Source: Symbiodinium natans (taxonomy: Eukaryota; Sar; Dinophyceae; Suessiales; Symbiodiniaceae). From it: a DNA stretch of 61,000 bases. The translations under genes and the position numbers were made by a program. Where the stretch lies: assembly GCA_905221605.1 (NCBI GenBank), contig CAJNDS010002412.1, positions 1,024,386-1,085,385 of the forward strand, given 5' to 3'. The number at the start of each line of letters is the position of its first letter. The first letter of the stretch is position 1. The notes under the pieces are model-generated. The model worked only from the letters and a program-made list of their open reading frames with translations. It ran no database searches and was not told where the DNA came from. This document shows positions 1 to 10,291 of the stretch, piece by piece.

Positions 1-840
1 CCCAAATAGCCCCTAAGCAACCCCTAAGGTCCCTTAGAAGGGCCCCTCCATTAGTCCTTTGCTAGGCCCGAAGCCCTGAAGACCTGAAGCCCAGTACTCC
101 TCTCCCATGTAAACTGGAGAAGCGCCAAACCGGAAACCCTAAAAAATATGCTTTTGTCATGCTCAACATGTGCAACTGCGCCACTCTAGCCAAACCACCA
201 ACGCTTCCGAATACTATATGGGGTCGACAAGGCAGCTAACCTAGCAGCGACAATATCTGGGTAGCCGTTCGTCCTAGACACGAGCTGCGGGCAGTCTGGC
301 GAAGGAAGCATGGCGTAGGGTTTTTAAAATAGGGCTGAGTTTTAGTCACTCCCTTTAACCACCTTGTGGACTAGGTCTCTCTCTCGCTCTCTCTCTCTCT
401 CTCTTTGTTATGCTTCTTGTGGGGTCGAGAATAATTAGAAGCTCCCAGTTCAGTGTGTAGGGACTGTATGAAACCCAAAGCCCTAAACTTTAAAACTTAA
501 GACAGTTCATAAGTCCACAGGCAACTTCAGGCAGCGCGCTTCCTGAGAGATCATGATTGCTGGGGATAGGATTTACGGTTTGGGGGGTTTTAGGGCTTAG
601 GGATCCTAAGTATGGGGCCCTTAATTTGGGTCCCTTGTTATATCACCCTTATACACACTATATATACTGAGGGCCCATAAGTCGGGTTCCTATACTCAAG
701 GGCAAGGGACCACACTAAGGGCCCAGGGTTTAGGGATCAGGTGTGGTCTTACCACGCCTAGCCGCGGCACTGCACCGGCATGGTCGACTCTAGGAGAGAC
801 TAATTTATACTTACATGAGCAAACCTAAATCGAGATTTGG
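1..840. other. No gene recognised; scattered TTTAGGG-like words
   Basis: I see no convincing coding frame here. The stretch holds isolated TTTAGGG-like words near 560-600 and 725-735, and a CT microsatellite at about 375-404. At about 606-680 there is a GGGCCC/ACCC-rich segment resembling the ends of foldback elements found elsewhere in the window. Confidence 0.5.
375..404. repeat. (CT)n microsatellite
   Basis: Nearly pure CT dinucleotide run, interrupted once by CG. Confidence 0.85.
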
Positions 841-1030
841 GGCTTCATGGTTCAGAGTCGGAGCTTAGGGGCAAAGCAGGTATCTTCCGCCGCTGTACCG
901 TGGCGCTCTTGGGTGTCCCCCTTTGGGGTACCCGAAAAACCGGGCAACGCGGAAGCGCATCGCCCTCCCCTCGCGAGGGATCGCATGGTCCCTAACCTAC
1001 CAAGGGTCACACGCACCATCCTAGACCTCA

Positions 1031-1335
1031 CTTGAGTTAAACCCTAAACCCACGCAAACCCCAAACCCCAAAAGAACCCTCAACTGAACACTAAACCCTA
1101 AACTCCATATAAGCCGTCTGAACCCTATCTCCCTCTTGGCCCTGTAGGCCCCACACACCCTATTCGCCCTAAACCTAAGCCCTAAACGCCTACAACAGAC
1201 CTCAACAGCATCCTCACTCGGCATCAGCAAGGCCATACAGGGACTGACACGCTGCAGCCGCCTCAGGGCAAGTAGGGGTTCATCTCAGGTTTAGGGTTTA
1301 GGGGGTTTAGGGTGGGTTTAAGGTTTAGGGTAATC
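1031..1335. repeat. Degenerate telomere-like CCCTAAA / TTTAGGG words
   Basis: CCCTAAA-type words at 1038-1105 and TTTAGGG-type words at 1288-1330 flank about 180 bp of unique sequence. I see no clear exon between them. Confidence 0.5.
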
Positions 1336-1512
1336 TAGGGGTTGTAGCTTGGGCCCTCAAGGTTGTACCCTTGGGTTTTGGGGACCCCTTTTAAAGATCC
1401 TTGGTGCCGAACCCTCTTAGATCCTTCCCTTCGATCAGGGTCAGCGTCAAAAGCTTCTGCTCTGACAGAACTGCTAGTGTTTAAAGAAAATTACAATAAA
1501 TAAACAAACAAA

Positions 1513-1614
1513 TATGTATATATATATATATATATATTCTTATTTATTTATTTATTTATGTATTTATGTTTATATTTCTTTATGTATATGTGCATATATA
1601 TATATATACATACA
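1513..1614. repeat. AT-rich (TA)n/(TTTA)n microsatellite
   Basis: TA runs at 1513-1538 and about 1595-1609, with TTTA repeats between them. Any open frame across it is a low-complexity artefact. Confidence 0.85.
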
Positions 1615-1782
1615 CATGTTTCAAAAACCCTCTCACTGCTCTCTTGGTGACCGTTTGGTACATGTCTCTGAGGAGATGCTGCATCGCAAGCCCAAGCCTG
1701 ACACGACACCGAACGCCAAGTGCATCCCAACCCTAAACGCTTATCCCTTTTAAACGCGAGGAACCCTAAATCCTAATACCTC

Positions 1783-1816
1783 AGACCCTAAACCCTAAAC
1801 CCTAAACCCTAAACCG
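1783..1816. repeat. Short CCCTAAA array
   Basis: About four tandem CCCTAAA units. TTTAGGG units in the opposite orientation lie at 1906-1948, so the island 1817-1900 sits between inverted arrays. Confidence 0.8.
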
Positions 1817-1897
1817 CACAATGCCTCAGCCAGCGCAGCTTCCTCCTGGGTGCAGGGTGGGCGATGCAGCAACCAAACTGTGCCAAGACCCCTATAA
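1817..1897 (+). CDS. Exon-like island, unknown protein
   Basis: An open plus frame with a non-repetitive composition (for example PPGCRVGDAATKLCQDP) fills the island between two telomere-like blocks. It is too short to assign a function, and strand and splice borders are unproven. Confidence 0.3.
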   Translation, partial: HNASASAASSWVQGGRCSNQTVPRPL

Positions 1898-2084
1898 ACT
1901 CTACTGGTTTAGGGTTTAGGGTTAGAGTTTAGGGTTTAGGGTTTAAGCCTGAAGACGCCTAAATCTACCCTCTTCTCTGTAGGAAGCTAAGAGCCCTTTG
2001 AGCAGTGTAGTGTAGTAATATCCTACAAAAAGCTAAGTCTTGGGTTGATAAAGGTTAGCCGTAGATCTGCCTTGAGAATTAGCA

Positions 2085-2195
2085 AACTTTGGGTACTTGA
2101 AGGTAGCGCTATCCGTACCCAAATAACAAGGTGATAACCATAGTTGCCCTACTGATAACCCCCGCTTGTGAGTACCCATGAACCTCCAAGCATAG
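2085..2195. repeat. Foldback element, family F
   Basis: About 110 bp with GGGTACTT near one end and GAGTACCCATGAACCTCC near the other. The second half, read on the minus strand, closely matches 47126-47190 (GGAGGTTCATGGGTACT, then GGTAACTATGGTTAT-like text), so this is a dispersed repeat. Confidence 0.5.
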
Positions 2196-2267
2196 GTTGC
2201 CTTAGGATCCTACAACTGGGGGCTTAATTATAGCGTACTCGAACCTACAGAAAAGCAGGCGTTGGGT

Positions 2268-2515
2268 TCACCAGGTACTGCAAAAGCCCTCTTCCAGCAG
2301 TGTTTGGAACGATGTTGATCGGAAGTCGTGGCGTGCGCGAGCTATTTGTGATAGGTGCGCAAGCACTGCTTGAAGCTGAATAGCATCGGAGCCTGACACC
2401 CATGCATTAGACCCATTGCTGCAAGCAATCTGAGCAGAGAAGCCTGAAAACTCGAACTGCAGGGAAGCCACTGAGATGTGATTAATAGTTGCGGGCCAGA
2501 ACCCCTCAACCCTAC
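2268..2515 (-). CDS. Exon-like open frame, unknown protein
   Basis: About 80 codons open on the minus strand with natural amino-acid usage (for example LQAVLAHLSQIARARHDF). No telomere-like words lie inside. Flanks at 2085-2195 and after 2620 are repeat-derived, so this looks like an exon. No family recognised. Confidence 0.4.
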
Positions 2516-3052
2516 ACGTCACAGCCTGACAGCCTGGAGACCTAGACTAGCTCGCCTCCTCCAGCGAAAGTGACGCGGACCCATCCTGTCAAAACTTGCG
2601 GGTATAGGGCTTGTAGGGCTTCAGGGATTTAGGAGCTTTAAGGGGCTTTGAGCGTTTTAGGGTTCAAGAGTTTATAGGGTGTACTGGAAAGCAGCCTCCC
2701 AAACGTCGTTTGCTGGGTTTAGATAAGGTGGCAGACACAATGCCATCTCAGAGATCTCGTTGATGCTAGCTTGAAGTGGAGCGTGGGGCGAATAGGGCGG
2801 TCGCCGATGAGGTTTCAATCTGTTCGCATCCTTGCTTGTGGGCATGGGAGCGTACACATGCGAATCGCCCATGGCGACCATGGCCCATGACATCTTGCAT
2901 TCGGAGTCAACCCTAAACCCTATACCCTATGCCCTAAACCTATCGGCTTAGGGCAAAACAGGGTTGCTGCCACGCTTGAGTCAACAGGTACATACAGTTT
3001 ACTACAGAAACACCGTCCACCTACTGCCTACCCCCCAAACAAAGCCCAACAG

Positions 3053-3153
3053 TTGGGATGTGCCCCTTTATACTAGCAGTCCTTGATCGGGATCATGGTC
3101 CCCCGTTTTGCAATCCCAGTTAAGGGCTGTCAGTATAAGAGGGAAATTCCCAA
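3053..3153. repeat. Foldback element, family A
   Basis: Imperfect palindrome. The left arm starts TTGGGATGTGCCCCTTTATA with CAGTCCTT further in. The right arm ends AAGAGGGAAATTCCCAA. It is the same family as 3955-4071, 8346-8447, 9526-9625, 19230-19331 and 38967-39055. Confidence 0.75.
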
Positions 3154-3175
3154 ACCGATTCATCCCACAAACCTG

Positions 3176-3266
3176 TATCTGGGCGACCAAATGAACCCGG
3201 ACAAGGGTTCATTGTCCAGGGATTATAGTACAGGGCTGCTGATCCCATTTTTTGGGGTTCATGTGG
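3176..3266. repeat. Foldback element, family B (introner-like), diverged
   Basis: It begins GGGCGACCAAATGAACCC and ends GGGGTTCATGTGG, a diverged version of the CCTTGGGGACGAAATGAACCC inverted repeats seen at 38093-38203. Confidence 0.5.
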
Positions 3267-3325
3267 CCCTAAACCCTAAACCCTAAACCCTAATTAAACC
3301 CCAAACCCTAAACCCTAAACCCAAG
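3266..3325. repeat. CCCTAAA array
   Basis: About seven partly degenerate CCCTAAA units. Confidence 0.8.
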
Positions 3326-3351
3326 CCGATGCAAGCCCAAGGTAAGCCCCG

Positions 3352-3471
3352 CTCACGCCTCCTCTTCGACCGCCTCGGCGCTGGCGGATGCCGCAGGCTC
3401 CGCACCCTCGGAAGGCCCCGGGGGCTCCTTGCAAAAGAAGGGGGCTTCTGAGACAGCACAGTTCTATGTAT
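3352..3471 (+). CDS. Exon-like island, Ala/Ser/Gly-rich, ends in a stop
   Basis: The plus frame reads an Ala/Ser/Gly-rich stretch (SALADAAGSAPSEGPGGS), then QKKGASETAQFYV and TAG. It could be a C-terminal exon. Other frames are also open over part of it, so the strand is not certain. Confidence 0.35.
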
Positions 3472-3954
3472 AGAAAGGCCATGCAAACACGACTATGAGC
3501 CCGAAGAACCTACAAGCCTCTACTCTTGGTGGCCTCAGCAGGGTCTATAGGGCTTCGTGTATTGGATATTGACTTGGGAAGCTGTCCATTTCCTGCACAA
3601 ACCTTACACCAAATGAAGCACACCTAGCAAGCTGATGGGAGTGTAAGTATTGTGCCTATTCTTCATAGTTCTACTACTTTTATTGCTACAAATGGTCTTA
3701 CTATTAAAGCTTGTGTTACTCGTATCACTACTTATTACAACTACTATGACTAATCTTTTGAATATTCTTGTTATCGTTATTCTGAATAATACATATATAT
3801 ATATATATGTATACAGAAAGAGATGAAGCACACTTAGCAAGCTGATGGGGGCCAGCCTCAGCAAACGGGTTGCCACTGCACTCGGCATCCAACCGTCGGC
3901 GATAGTAGCTGGCGGCCTGGCAGAATGTTAATGTTGGGGATTTAGGGTTTAGGG

Positions 3955-4071
3955 TTGGGATGTTCCCGCTTATACTGACAGTGCTTAATAGGGAATACAG
4001 TACCCCCCCCCCCCCCCCCCCGCCACTATAATCCCTACTAAGGACTGCTCGTATAAGCGGGAACATCCCAA
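3955..4071. repeat. Foldback element, family A, with C21 at its apex
   Basis: The arms TTGGGATGTTCCCGCTTATAC and GTATAAGCGGGAACATCCCAA are almost perfect inverse complements. The apex is a run of about 21 C at 4001-4021. Confidence 0.9.
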
Positions 4072-4402
4072 GGTTAGGGTTCAGAGGTTGGCTGATGCCA
4101 AATATAAGGGCTTTCGATGTCGGAGAGCCTGAAGATGTAACCGATCCTGAACGGCATTTCCCCTGTAGAGTACTGCCGATTGCCTCTTCCTGCAAGTCTA
4201 CGAGACACGTGCTCAGCATTGAAAATGCTGCAAGAACGTGAGTGCCGGCATTTCATGTCCAGAACATGCACAAACCGTGTCAACACAGCGATTTGGGATT
4301 TGTTGTCTCCAATTTCGGGAACATCTAGGGTTGAGGGCTTTCGACTCTCGCCCTCACACAAGCAGGCAAGGATTCGTGATCAGGGTTCAGGGATTTCGGT
4401 CT

Positions 4403-4515
4403 CCCTAAACCCTAAACCCAAAACCCAAAACCCTGAACCCTGAACCCTAAACCCTAAACCCTAAACCCTAAACCCTAAACCCTAAACCCTAGACCCTAAA
4501 CCCTAAACCCTAAAC
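4403..4515. repeat. CCCTAAA array
   Basis: About 15 units, degenerate at the left (CCCAAAA, CCCTGAA) and pure toward the right. Confidence 0.9.
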
Positions 4516-4602
4516 CGAATATTCGCCATGCAGTGCCGCCCCCTTGGCCTGCCTTCGACCCATATCGCTCGGCCAGGGTGGGCATGGCCTTAGTGACCGT
4601 GG
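4516..4602 (-). CDS. Exon-like island, unknown protein
   Basis: The minus frame between two telomere-like blocks reads VTKAMPTLAERYGSKAGQ and continues open. Exon size, with repeat blocks on both sides. Confidence 0.35.
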
Positions 4603-4907
4603 GGTTTAGGGTTGAGGGTTTAGGGATGGGCCTTCTTGCGGCAAACTGATTTAGGGGTCTAGTTTACCTGGAGGCACAGTTCACAGTTCTGAGAACAACC
4701 TTCCACCATGATTCTGCAAGTGCTTCACATAGAGGCACCCTAAGCCCTAAACCTTAAACACGCCCTCCTCTTTTCTTCGCAGCGTGCAGAAAGCTTCAGT
4801 TCCTACACACATGGCGCAGGGGCTGGAAAGAGAGAACTTTTCCTTTCGCAGGCTGCAACCCTTCAACCCTGAACTCCTACACGCTTCCAGACTTCCAACA
4901 CCCAAGC

Positions 4908-5108
4908 TCCCAACCCTAAACCCTATAAACCCTAAACCCTATAAACCCTAAACCCTACAAACCCTAAACCCTATAAACCCTAAACCCTAAACCCTTTCTG
5001 TGGCGGGCTTGAGGTCCCTAGACCCTAAACCCCTAACCCATAAAACCCTAAACCCCAAACCCAAAACCCTAAAGCCCAAACCCTAAACCCTAAACCCCTA
5101 CCCCCTCT
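4908..5108. repeat. CCCTAAA / CCCTATAAA array
   Basis: About 25 units, including a regular CCCTATAAACCCTAAA higher-order pattern at 4920-4990. Confidence 0.85.
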
Positions 5109-5580
5109 CAGGGTGGTGGGGCGGGCGGTGGCGCGGGTGGCAGCGGCAGCGCTGCGGGGAAAGAAGTCCCATGAGCGTAGCCGGCCTCAGCCGCCAAGTG
5201 TGTTGCTTCTTCCACAAGCTACCCTAAACCCTATAAGCCTAAACCCTAAACCCTTAACCCTTAACTGCCCGAAACCCTAAACCCTTAATCCTAAACCCTA
5301 AACCCAAACCCTAAATGAACCCTTCAGGCTTGTGAAGATGAAAAGGGGTTTAGGCATCCAGGGTAGTTTTGGCATCTTGGATCTTACCTTGCAATGCGGG
5401 GTTTAGGATGCAGGGTTTTGAGGGTTCTTTGGATGTGGGGATAAGGGTTTCTAGGGTTTGGGGTTGAGGGTTTTGGGATTCTAGGTATGTTTGTCTACAG
5501 GGCTCTTGAAGAACTGCCCATCCCATGCCCTTCCCCGGTCTAGAGTTTAGAGATTCGCCAACTGTTGGGTCATCAATGGG
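5109..5580. other. GC-rich island, then degenerate CCCTAAA and GGGTTT-rich DNA
   Basis: 5109-5222 is a GC-rich exon-size island with several open frames, none decisive. 5222-5320 is degenerate CCCTAAA. 5340-5560 is rich in GGGTTT variants, with no clear exon. Confidence 0.4.
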
Positions 5581-5730
5581 CTTGAGAAGCAAAGGTCGCA
5601 ATCAGATTGTGGGGTGCGAAGCTTCGCAGCCCAAACCTGACCAAACTACACAGCAGATCCTGGCTCGCGACACTCGATGAGAGGACGTTGAGCTGACACA
5701 ACATAGCTTCAAGATGGCCAGGGTTTAGGC
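5580..5730 (-). CDS. Exon-like open frame, unknown protein
   Basis: The minus frame has a plausible composition (HLEAMLCQLNVLSSSVASQD, then a basic/hydrophobic stretch ending ATFASQAH). No family recognised. Confidence 0.4.
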
Positions 5731-6139
5731 CTGAATATTCGTGTCCACCTGAATCAACCGATACCGCCAAGGGGCCTCTCCTCCCCACCCCCCCACCCCT
5801 CTCAAAAAAAACTTCAACATCACTGGGGGGAGGTGGTACGTAAATCCGGAAGCAAAACACTTCCTAAACACTTCAGCCCAGGTTCCGATGAGACCCCTAA
5901 ACCGCTAAACCCTAAACCCAATAAACCCAATATACCCTGAACGCTCAACCCTAAACCTTAAACCCTCAACCCCGAACTTAGACCCTATACCCTAAAGCCT
6001 CGACCCTAAACTTCTAAACCCTGAATCCTAAACCCCAAACCCCTAAACCCTTCTCTGGAGTGCTGGCCGGCACTGGCACCACAAAGTGCAGCCCCAGGAA
6101 AGCCACCGCGACATCGGCGCCGGGAGGCGCGCCTCGGGT

Positions 6140-6275
6140 GTAGGGTTTAGAGGGTTTAGGGTTTTGGGTTTAGGGGTTAGGGTTTAGAGGGTTTAGGGTT
6201 TGGGGTTTAGAGGGTTTAGGGTTTCGGGTTTAGAGGGTTTAGGGGGTAAGGTTTAGGGTTTAGGGTATAGAAGTG
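6140..6275. repeat. TTTAGGG array, degenerate
   Basis: About 16 units with repeated TTTAGAGGG and TTTTGGG variants. The GC-rich island at 6053-6139 just before it is open in more than one frame. Confidence 0.85.
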
Positions 6276-6589
6276 TAGGGTTCCGGGACATTGGGGTCTA
6301 GAGGCAGAGCTTTTTCCCTTGTCTATCTAGAGTTTGGGAGTTTCTGGTTTTGGGAGGTTTGGGGTTTTGGGGTTTGGGTTTTACTGGCTGACTGAGGGGT
6401 TTGGGGACTTGGGTCTGAGAGCCTTCGGTCTGTTTCTTAGCAGTTCGAAGGTGTGTGCCATGCGGAGAGGCCTCATAGCAAGGCCTAGAACTGGCCTACA
6501 ACCAGGTTCAGGGTTTAGGGTTACAGCTGAAAACAACACCCAATTTCTGGTAGACAAAGGTACGCTCAGGAGCAGAACCCCATCAACCC

Positions 6590-6797
6590 GAAGTGCATTT
6601 CAAAAGTGAGCCCTGTGGTTACAGCCTCCGTGAGCCATGCATTCCATGGCCTATGCACGCAAGGTGTGTGAAAGAACTTGCAGCCACAAACCACGCACAT
6701 CAAGTGGCCAAGTTTTGCACACCCCAGGTTTTCAGGGCCTGCTGGCACCGCGATCTGCACCTCATGGACTGGCTCCTGAAAGGCTGTTGGCCTAGGG
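6590..6797 (+). CDS. Exon-like open frame, unknown protein
   Basis: The plus frame reads PWPMHARCVKELAATNHAHQ and then a Trp/His-rich stretch up to CWPRG just before TTAGGGG repeats. The minus frame is also open, so the strand is unsettled. Confidence 0.35.
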
Positions 6798-6889
6798 GTT
6801 AGGGGTTATGTTTTGGCACCAGGCTAGCCACAGCACGGCGGGGTTTGAAAGGTCGGCTTTGGGAAAAAGTAGGAAAACTTGAACCCCAT

Positions 6890-7330
6890 GGCCAGGTCAA
6901 GCTCAAGGGTTTAGGGCAGTTTAGGGTTTAGGGGTTAGGGTACACGATTCAGGGTTCAAAGGCTTGCAGGGCTAGGTTGTTGGGTCTGCTCGTAGGTTTA
7001 TAGCACGTCTACGGTTCTGGTAACCGGAGCGTGGGGGTGCGGCGTATCTATGTCGCATAAGGTCTGGAGAGTGAGTTTAGAAACATCTCTTGCAGGAAAT
7101 TCAGAAGGTTTGAGTATGGGTCCGGATCTGTTTTTGAGGGTTTGGGGTTCATTATCCATCGTTGTAGGATTCGTTGAGGTATGGCCGAGGTTGGTTCATC
7201 AAGGCCTTAAACGGCTCTGGCCCCTGTATTCCCGAAGGATTCTTCGAATGGATGTGCAAAGTGGGAAACCCTTAACCCTAAACCGTAACCTCTATGGTTT
7301 CACGCTCAAGTCCCGCTAAAGGGCTTGAAC
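6890..7330. other. Telomere-like words plus a long open plus frame of doubtful nature
   Basis: 6908-6955 holds degenerate TTTAGGG units. 7050-7319 is open on the plus strand but its composition (many V, W, G) is equivocal. Confidence 0.3.
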
Positions 7331-7334
7331 TTTC

Positions 7335-7440
7335 AGCTAGAGCTTGGAAGCTGCAACGCAAGCTGCTGATTTCATGCGGGGAAACGAGGCCTATCGCCGG
7401 GTTTCTGCTGATCTCAGGTCCTTTCAGCATCAGCTGCTCA
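7335..7440 (+). CDS. Exon-like island, helical protein segment
   Basis: The plus frame reads EAATQAADFMRGNEAYRRVS followed by ADLRSFQHQLL, which looks like real helical coding sequence. A GGGTTTGGG-type repeat tail follows. No family recognised. Confidence 0.45.
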
Positions 7441-7699
7441 GGGTGACAAGGGTGTCAGGATTCGGGGGCTCAGGGTTTGGGAGTCTAGCATTCACAGGGA
7501 TTAGGGTCTTTTTGAGGGTAGAGCACCACAACAAAGGAAGTAACATACCATTGTGCCTTCATCCTCGTAAAGCCCACTTATAATCCCTTCACGTCCCAGA
7601 CTCAGACACCTGGCGCTCCACGTCTGCAACATTGCATGTAACCTGTTCAGCCTGGTTGCAGCACAGGCTATATCGATTATGGTCTTCACGACTTTCTAA

Positions 7700-7808
7700 G
7701 GTAACCCAGTAACCATCTCATAATCAGGGTACCCCTTTTGGGGGTTGGCTGCTGTATAATAAGGGAACCCAGAACCAAAAAAATGGCAAAGGGTACCACT
7801 GGGCTACC
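7700..7808. repeat. Foldback element, family G
   Basis: The left arm GGTAACCCAGTAAC pairs with the right arm GTACCACTGGGCTACC. The inner part carries AAGGGAACCCAGAACC. Related text lies at 52384-52452 and 35160-35215. Confidence 0.6.
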
Positions 7809-7879
7809 AAGAGGGTTATTGATACCCTACACCCTAAACCCTAAACCCTACACCCTAAACCCTATTCAGTTTCTTAGGA

Positions 7880-7996
7880 CTTCTCCGCCTTCTTTACATT
7901 GGGTGCCAAGCCTGCGCTAGGGGCATCGTCTGGCGGAGGGTCCCAGCTGCGGCGGCAAACATCACCTGTGCCACGCTGGCACTCAGCCCCGGGATT
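7880..7996 (-). CDS. Exon-like island, unknown protein
   Basis: The minus frame reads GLSASVAQVMFAAAAGTLRQ then TMPLAQAW, open throughout and flanked by CCCTAAA words on both sides. Strand and borders are tentative. Confidence 0.35.
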
Positions 7997-8226
7997 TGGG
8001 TTCTGCCCTAAGCCCTAAACCCTAAACCGCACAAGCTTCAACGCCCCCAACGCCGCACCGGAAAGCACTCTTGCCTGACGGCATTTGTTGGCGGCTTGCG
8101 TAAGAGCACCCCATCCCTCTGACCTAAGGCTATATTCCCGTCATTAACCATGGCTGCCTAAGCAAAGAGCCCACGCGAATTCAACTCAGGCTAGACTAGC
8201 TCGACATCCCTAAACCCAACACACAC

Positions 8227-8345
8227 TCCTACGTGACCCTACCTGGGGGACGAAATGGACCCTAAAAAGGTGTATGGTCCATATACCTTTAGTAGGGATA
8301 ATAGCATAGGCAGATGATTCCAAGTGTAGGGTTCATGTTGAATCT
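8227..8345. repeat. Foldback element, family B (introner-like)
   Basis: It starts CTGGGGGACGAAATGGACCC and ends with TAGGGTTCATGTTG, diverged arms of the B family. It directly abuts a family A element at 8346. Confidence 0.6.
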
Positions 8346-8447
8346 ATTGGGATGTTCCCCCTTACACTAACAGTCCTTTTTGGGATTATCGTACCCCCGA
8401 TTATAATCCCTCTTAAGGACTGTTAGCATAAGGGGGAACATCCCAAT
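8346..8447. repeat. Foldback element, family A
   Basis: The arms ATTGGGATGTTCCCCCTTA and TAAGGGGGAACATCCCAAT form a near-perfect inverted repeat, with CCCCCGATTATAATCCC toward the apex. Confidence 0.85.
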
Positions 8448-8584
8448 GAATAGACCTGAATAGCAAGGATCATGGTCGCATCCGCAACATGTGCCTCAAG
8501 GAAGCGGCTGAAGTCTTCGGAGGCTGTCAGGGCAGACCTGTGCACAACCGCCCGACTTCCCCCTTAAACCCTCAATCCTCAAAC

Positions 8585-8756
<172 letters not shown>

Positions 8757-8828
8757 AAAAAACATACATAAATAAAAATCGGGTCTGGACGCCAAGCCCA
8801 AGACCCTGCTTCAGGGTTTACTTTGGTG

Positions 8829-8905
8829 TACCTTGGGGAACCAAAGGAACCCTAAAACTGGGGTCATCTACCAGATACTACGATCATTCCTCTTAAGGTT
8901 TTTGA
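8829..8905. repeat. Half of a family B foldback
   Basis: It reads CCTTGGGGAACCAAAGGAAC then ACTGGGGTCAT and TCCTCTTAAGG. Only the left arm is well preserved. Confidence 0.45.
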
Positions 8906-9094
8906 ACTTTAAACTTTTTTGGGGGGTTTATTAGTAGGGTTTCGGGTTTAGGCTGCAGGGGCACGCACTTCCCAAGGTCAAAGGATGGCTTGTAAGTGGA
9001 CTGTCTGAGTTTAGGATTTATAATCAGGGATTGGGGTTTAGGGTTTATAAGGGTTTAGATATGGTTTAGAATATGGCTCAGAAACTCGGACCTT

Positions 9095-9213
9095 CCTCGG
9101 GGGACCAAATGAGGGTTTCCGCAATTAAGGGGTACCTCTTTGGGTTCCTCATGACAAGGGAATCCTCCTATGCGGGGTAATTATTCGGGGTCCCTGTTCT
9201 TCGTAAACCCCCA
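9095..9213. repeat. Foldback-like element, family C
   Basis: It contains GGGACCAAATGAGG, AAGGGGTACC, AAGGGAATCCTCC and a CGTAAACCCCC end, matching the family C parts seen at 25044-25133 and 43564-43775. Confidence 0.45.
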
Positions 9214-9525
9214 AATGAACCCTATAGAGTTGGGGCACCCTACACTGCTCTTTCTTCCCTGAAGCCATCGGATCCTCACAGATCCTTCCACAGTTCCCCA
9301 CAACCCGCTTCTTGGTGCTTCGGCTCTGACTCATCCCTTTTCGCTGCGGAGGGGTGGAGGGTCTTGAGTCTGGGCTCAGGGAAAGGGCCTTAAGCCCTAT
9401 ATCCCTACCACCCGGAGCCCCAACCCCAAAGCCCATTAAGAAAAGCTCGCAAAGATGATGCACTTCGGGAATCCTGAGCCGAAACCCTCCCTCCCTGAAC
9501 CCAAAGTGGTTTTCGGGTTTGGGTG

Positions 9526-9625
9526 TGGGAGGTTCCCCCGTATACTAACAGGTCCTTAATGGGGATTGTGATAGGGGGTACTAAAACCCCTTTTAACGAC
9601 CGTAAGGACAAGGGAGAACATCCCA
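9526..9625. repeat. Foldback element, family A
   Basis: The arms TGGGAGGTTCCCCCGTATACT and AGGGAGAACATCCCA carry the family's GTCCTTAATGGGGATT core. Confidence 0.75.
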
Positions 9626-9939
9626 GGGTGTAGGGGCGGACCGTCCCGAGTCCAAGCCGACACTTGGCTTCGGGCATAAAGGCCTGGAAATCTCGGACTT
9701 GAACACGTCGAGAACCTTGACACGTGCTAAACCCTTAGCCCTAAGCCTATTTCTTTGCCAAAGCTCTAAACCGTAAACGGGCTGCGCCATCGGCGCCTAG
9801 GGCTTTCGGGTCCGGGGTCGATTGCTTCGCCTTCTGGATGGAGAGTTTAAAGTCACCCGCGCTCAAGATGGTCCGCGCCCAACTACGAGCATCTGAACTG
9901 TGCATAACGGGTTTTAGGGTTCAGGGTTAGGGTTAGGGC

Positions 9940-9944
9940 AATTA
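9940..9944. repeat. Target site duplication AATTA (left)
   Basis: AATTA directly adjoins the TG end of the LTR and matches 16845-16849. Five bp is the usual length for copia integrases. Confidence 0.93.
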
Positions 9945-10126
9945 TGCAAAAGCAGGCGCGGGCTGAAGAGGACTTATGAACCGTTAACAACCACACTAGC
10001 ACACAGACCTTTTGAACTGCTGTCACTGGTCTGAGCTTGGCTGGGAAAGGGGCTGCGAATGCAGCACTGTCATCTTCCTGCATGCACACATGCAAGGCTG
10101 TCTTGAATAGGCTTCTACTCTTGACA
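9945..10126 (-). repeat. 3' LTR of the copia element
   Basis: 182 bp, identical to the 5' LTR. It is followed on its outer side by the AATTA target duplication. Confidence 0.97.
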
Positions 10127-10141
10127 CCCCTCCACAGGAGG
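10127..10141 (-). promoter_or_regulatory. Polypurine tract
   Basis: On the minus strand GTGGAGGGG abuts the TG start of the 3' LTR, the expected plus-strand priming site. Confidence 0.75.
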
Positions 10142-10291
10142 AACTGGCCAGGTACCTTGGCCTGTTGCTACTGGACCTGCCTATTCATGCTGTCTCACTC
10201 CCAGCTTCGGCTCACTGTTCCCAGGAGTCACGCAGTTGCCAGCCCGTCTCACGTAGAGGGTCACTGGCCTTCAACCTAGGTCGAGATCCAC
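10142..10291 (-). other. 3' untranslated part of the copia element
   Basis: 150 bp between the pol stop codon and the polypurine tract, with no feature I recognise. Confidence 0.7.

Noticed and set aside
1514-1753. Tyr/Ile-rich open frame
   Set aside because: Driven by the TA/TTTA microsatellite.
4403-4515. CRISPR-like direct repeats
   Set aside because: Units are 7 bp, contiguous and without spacers; the sequence is eukaryotic telomere-type repeat.
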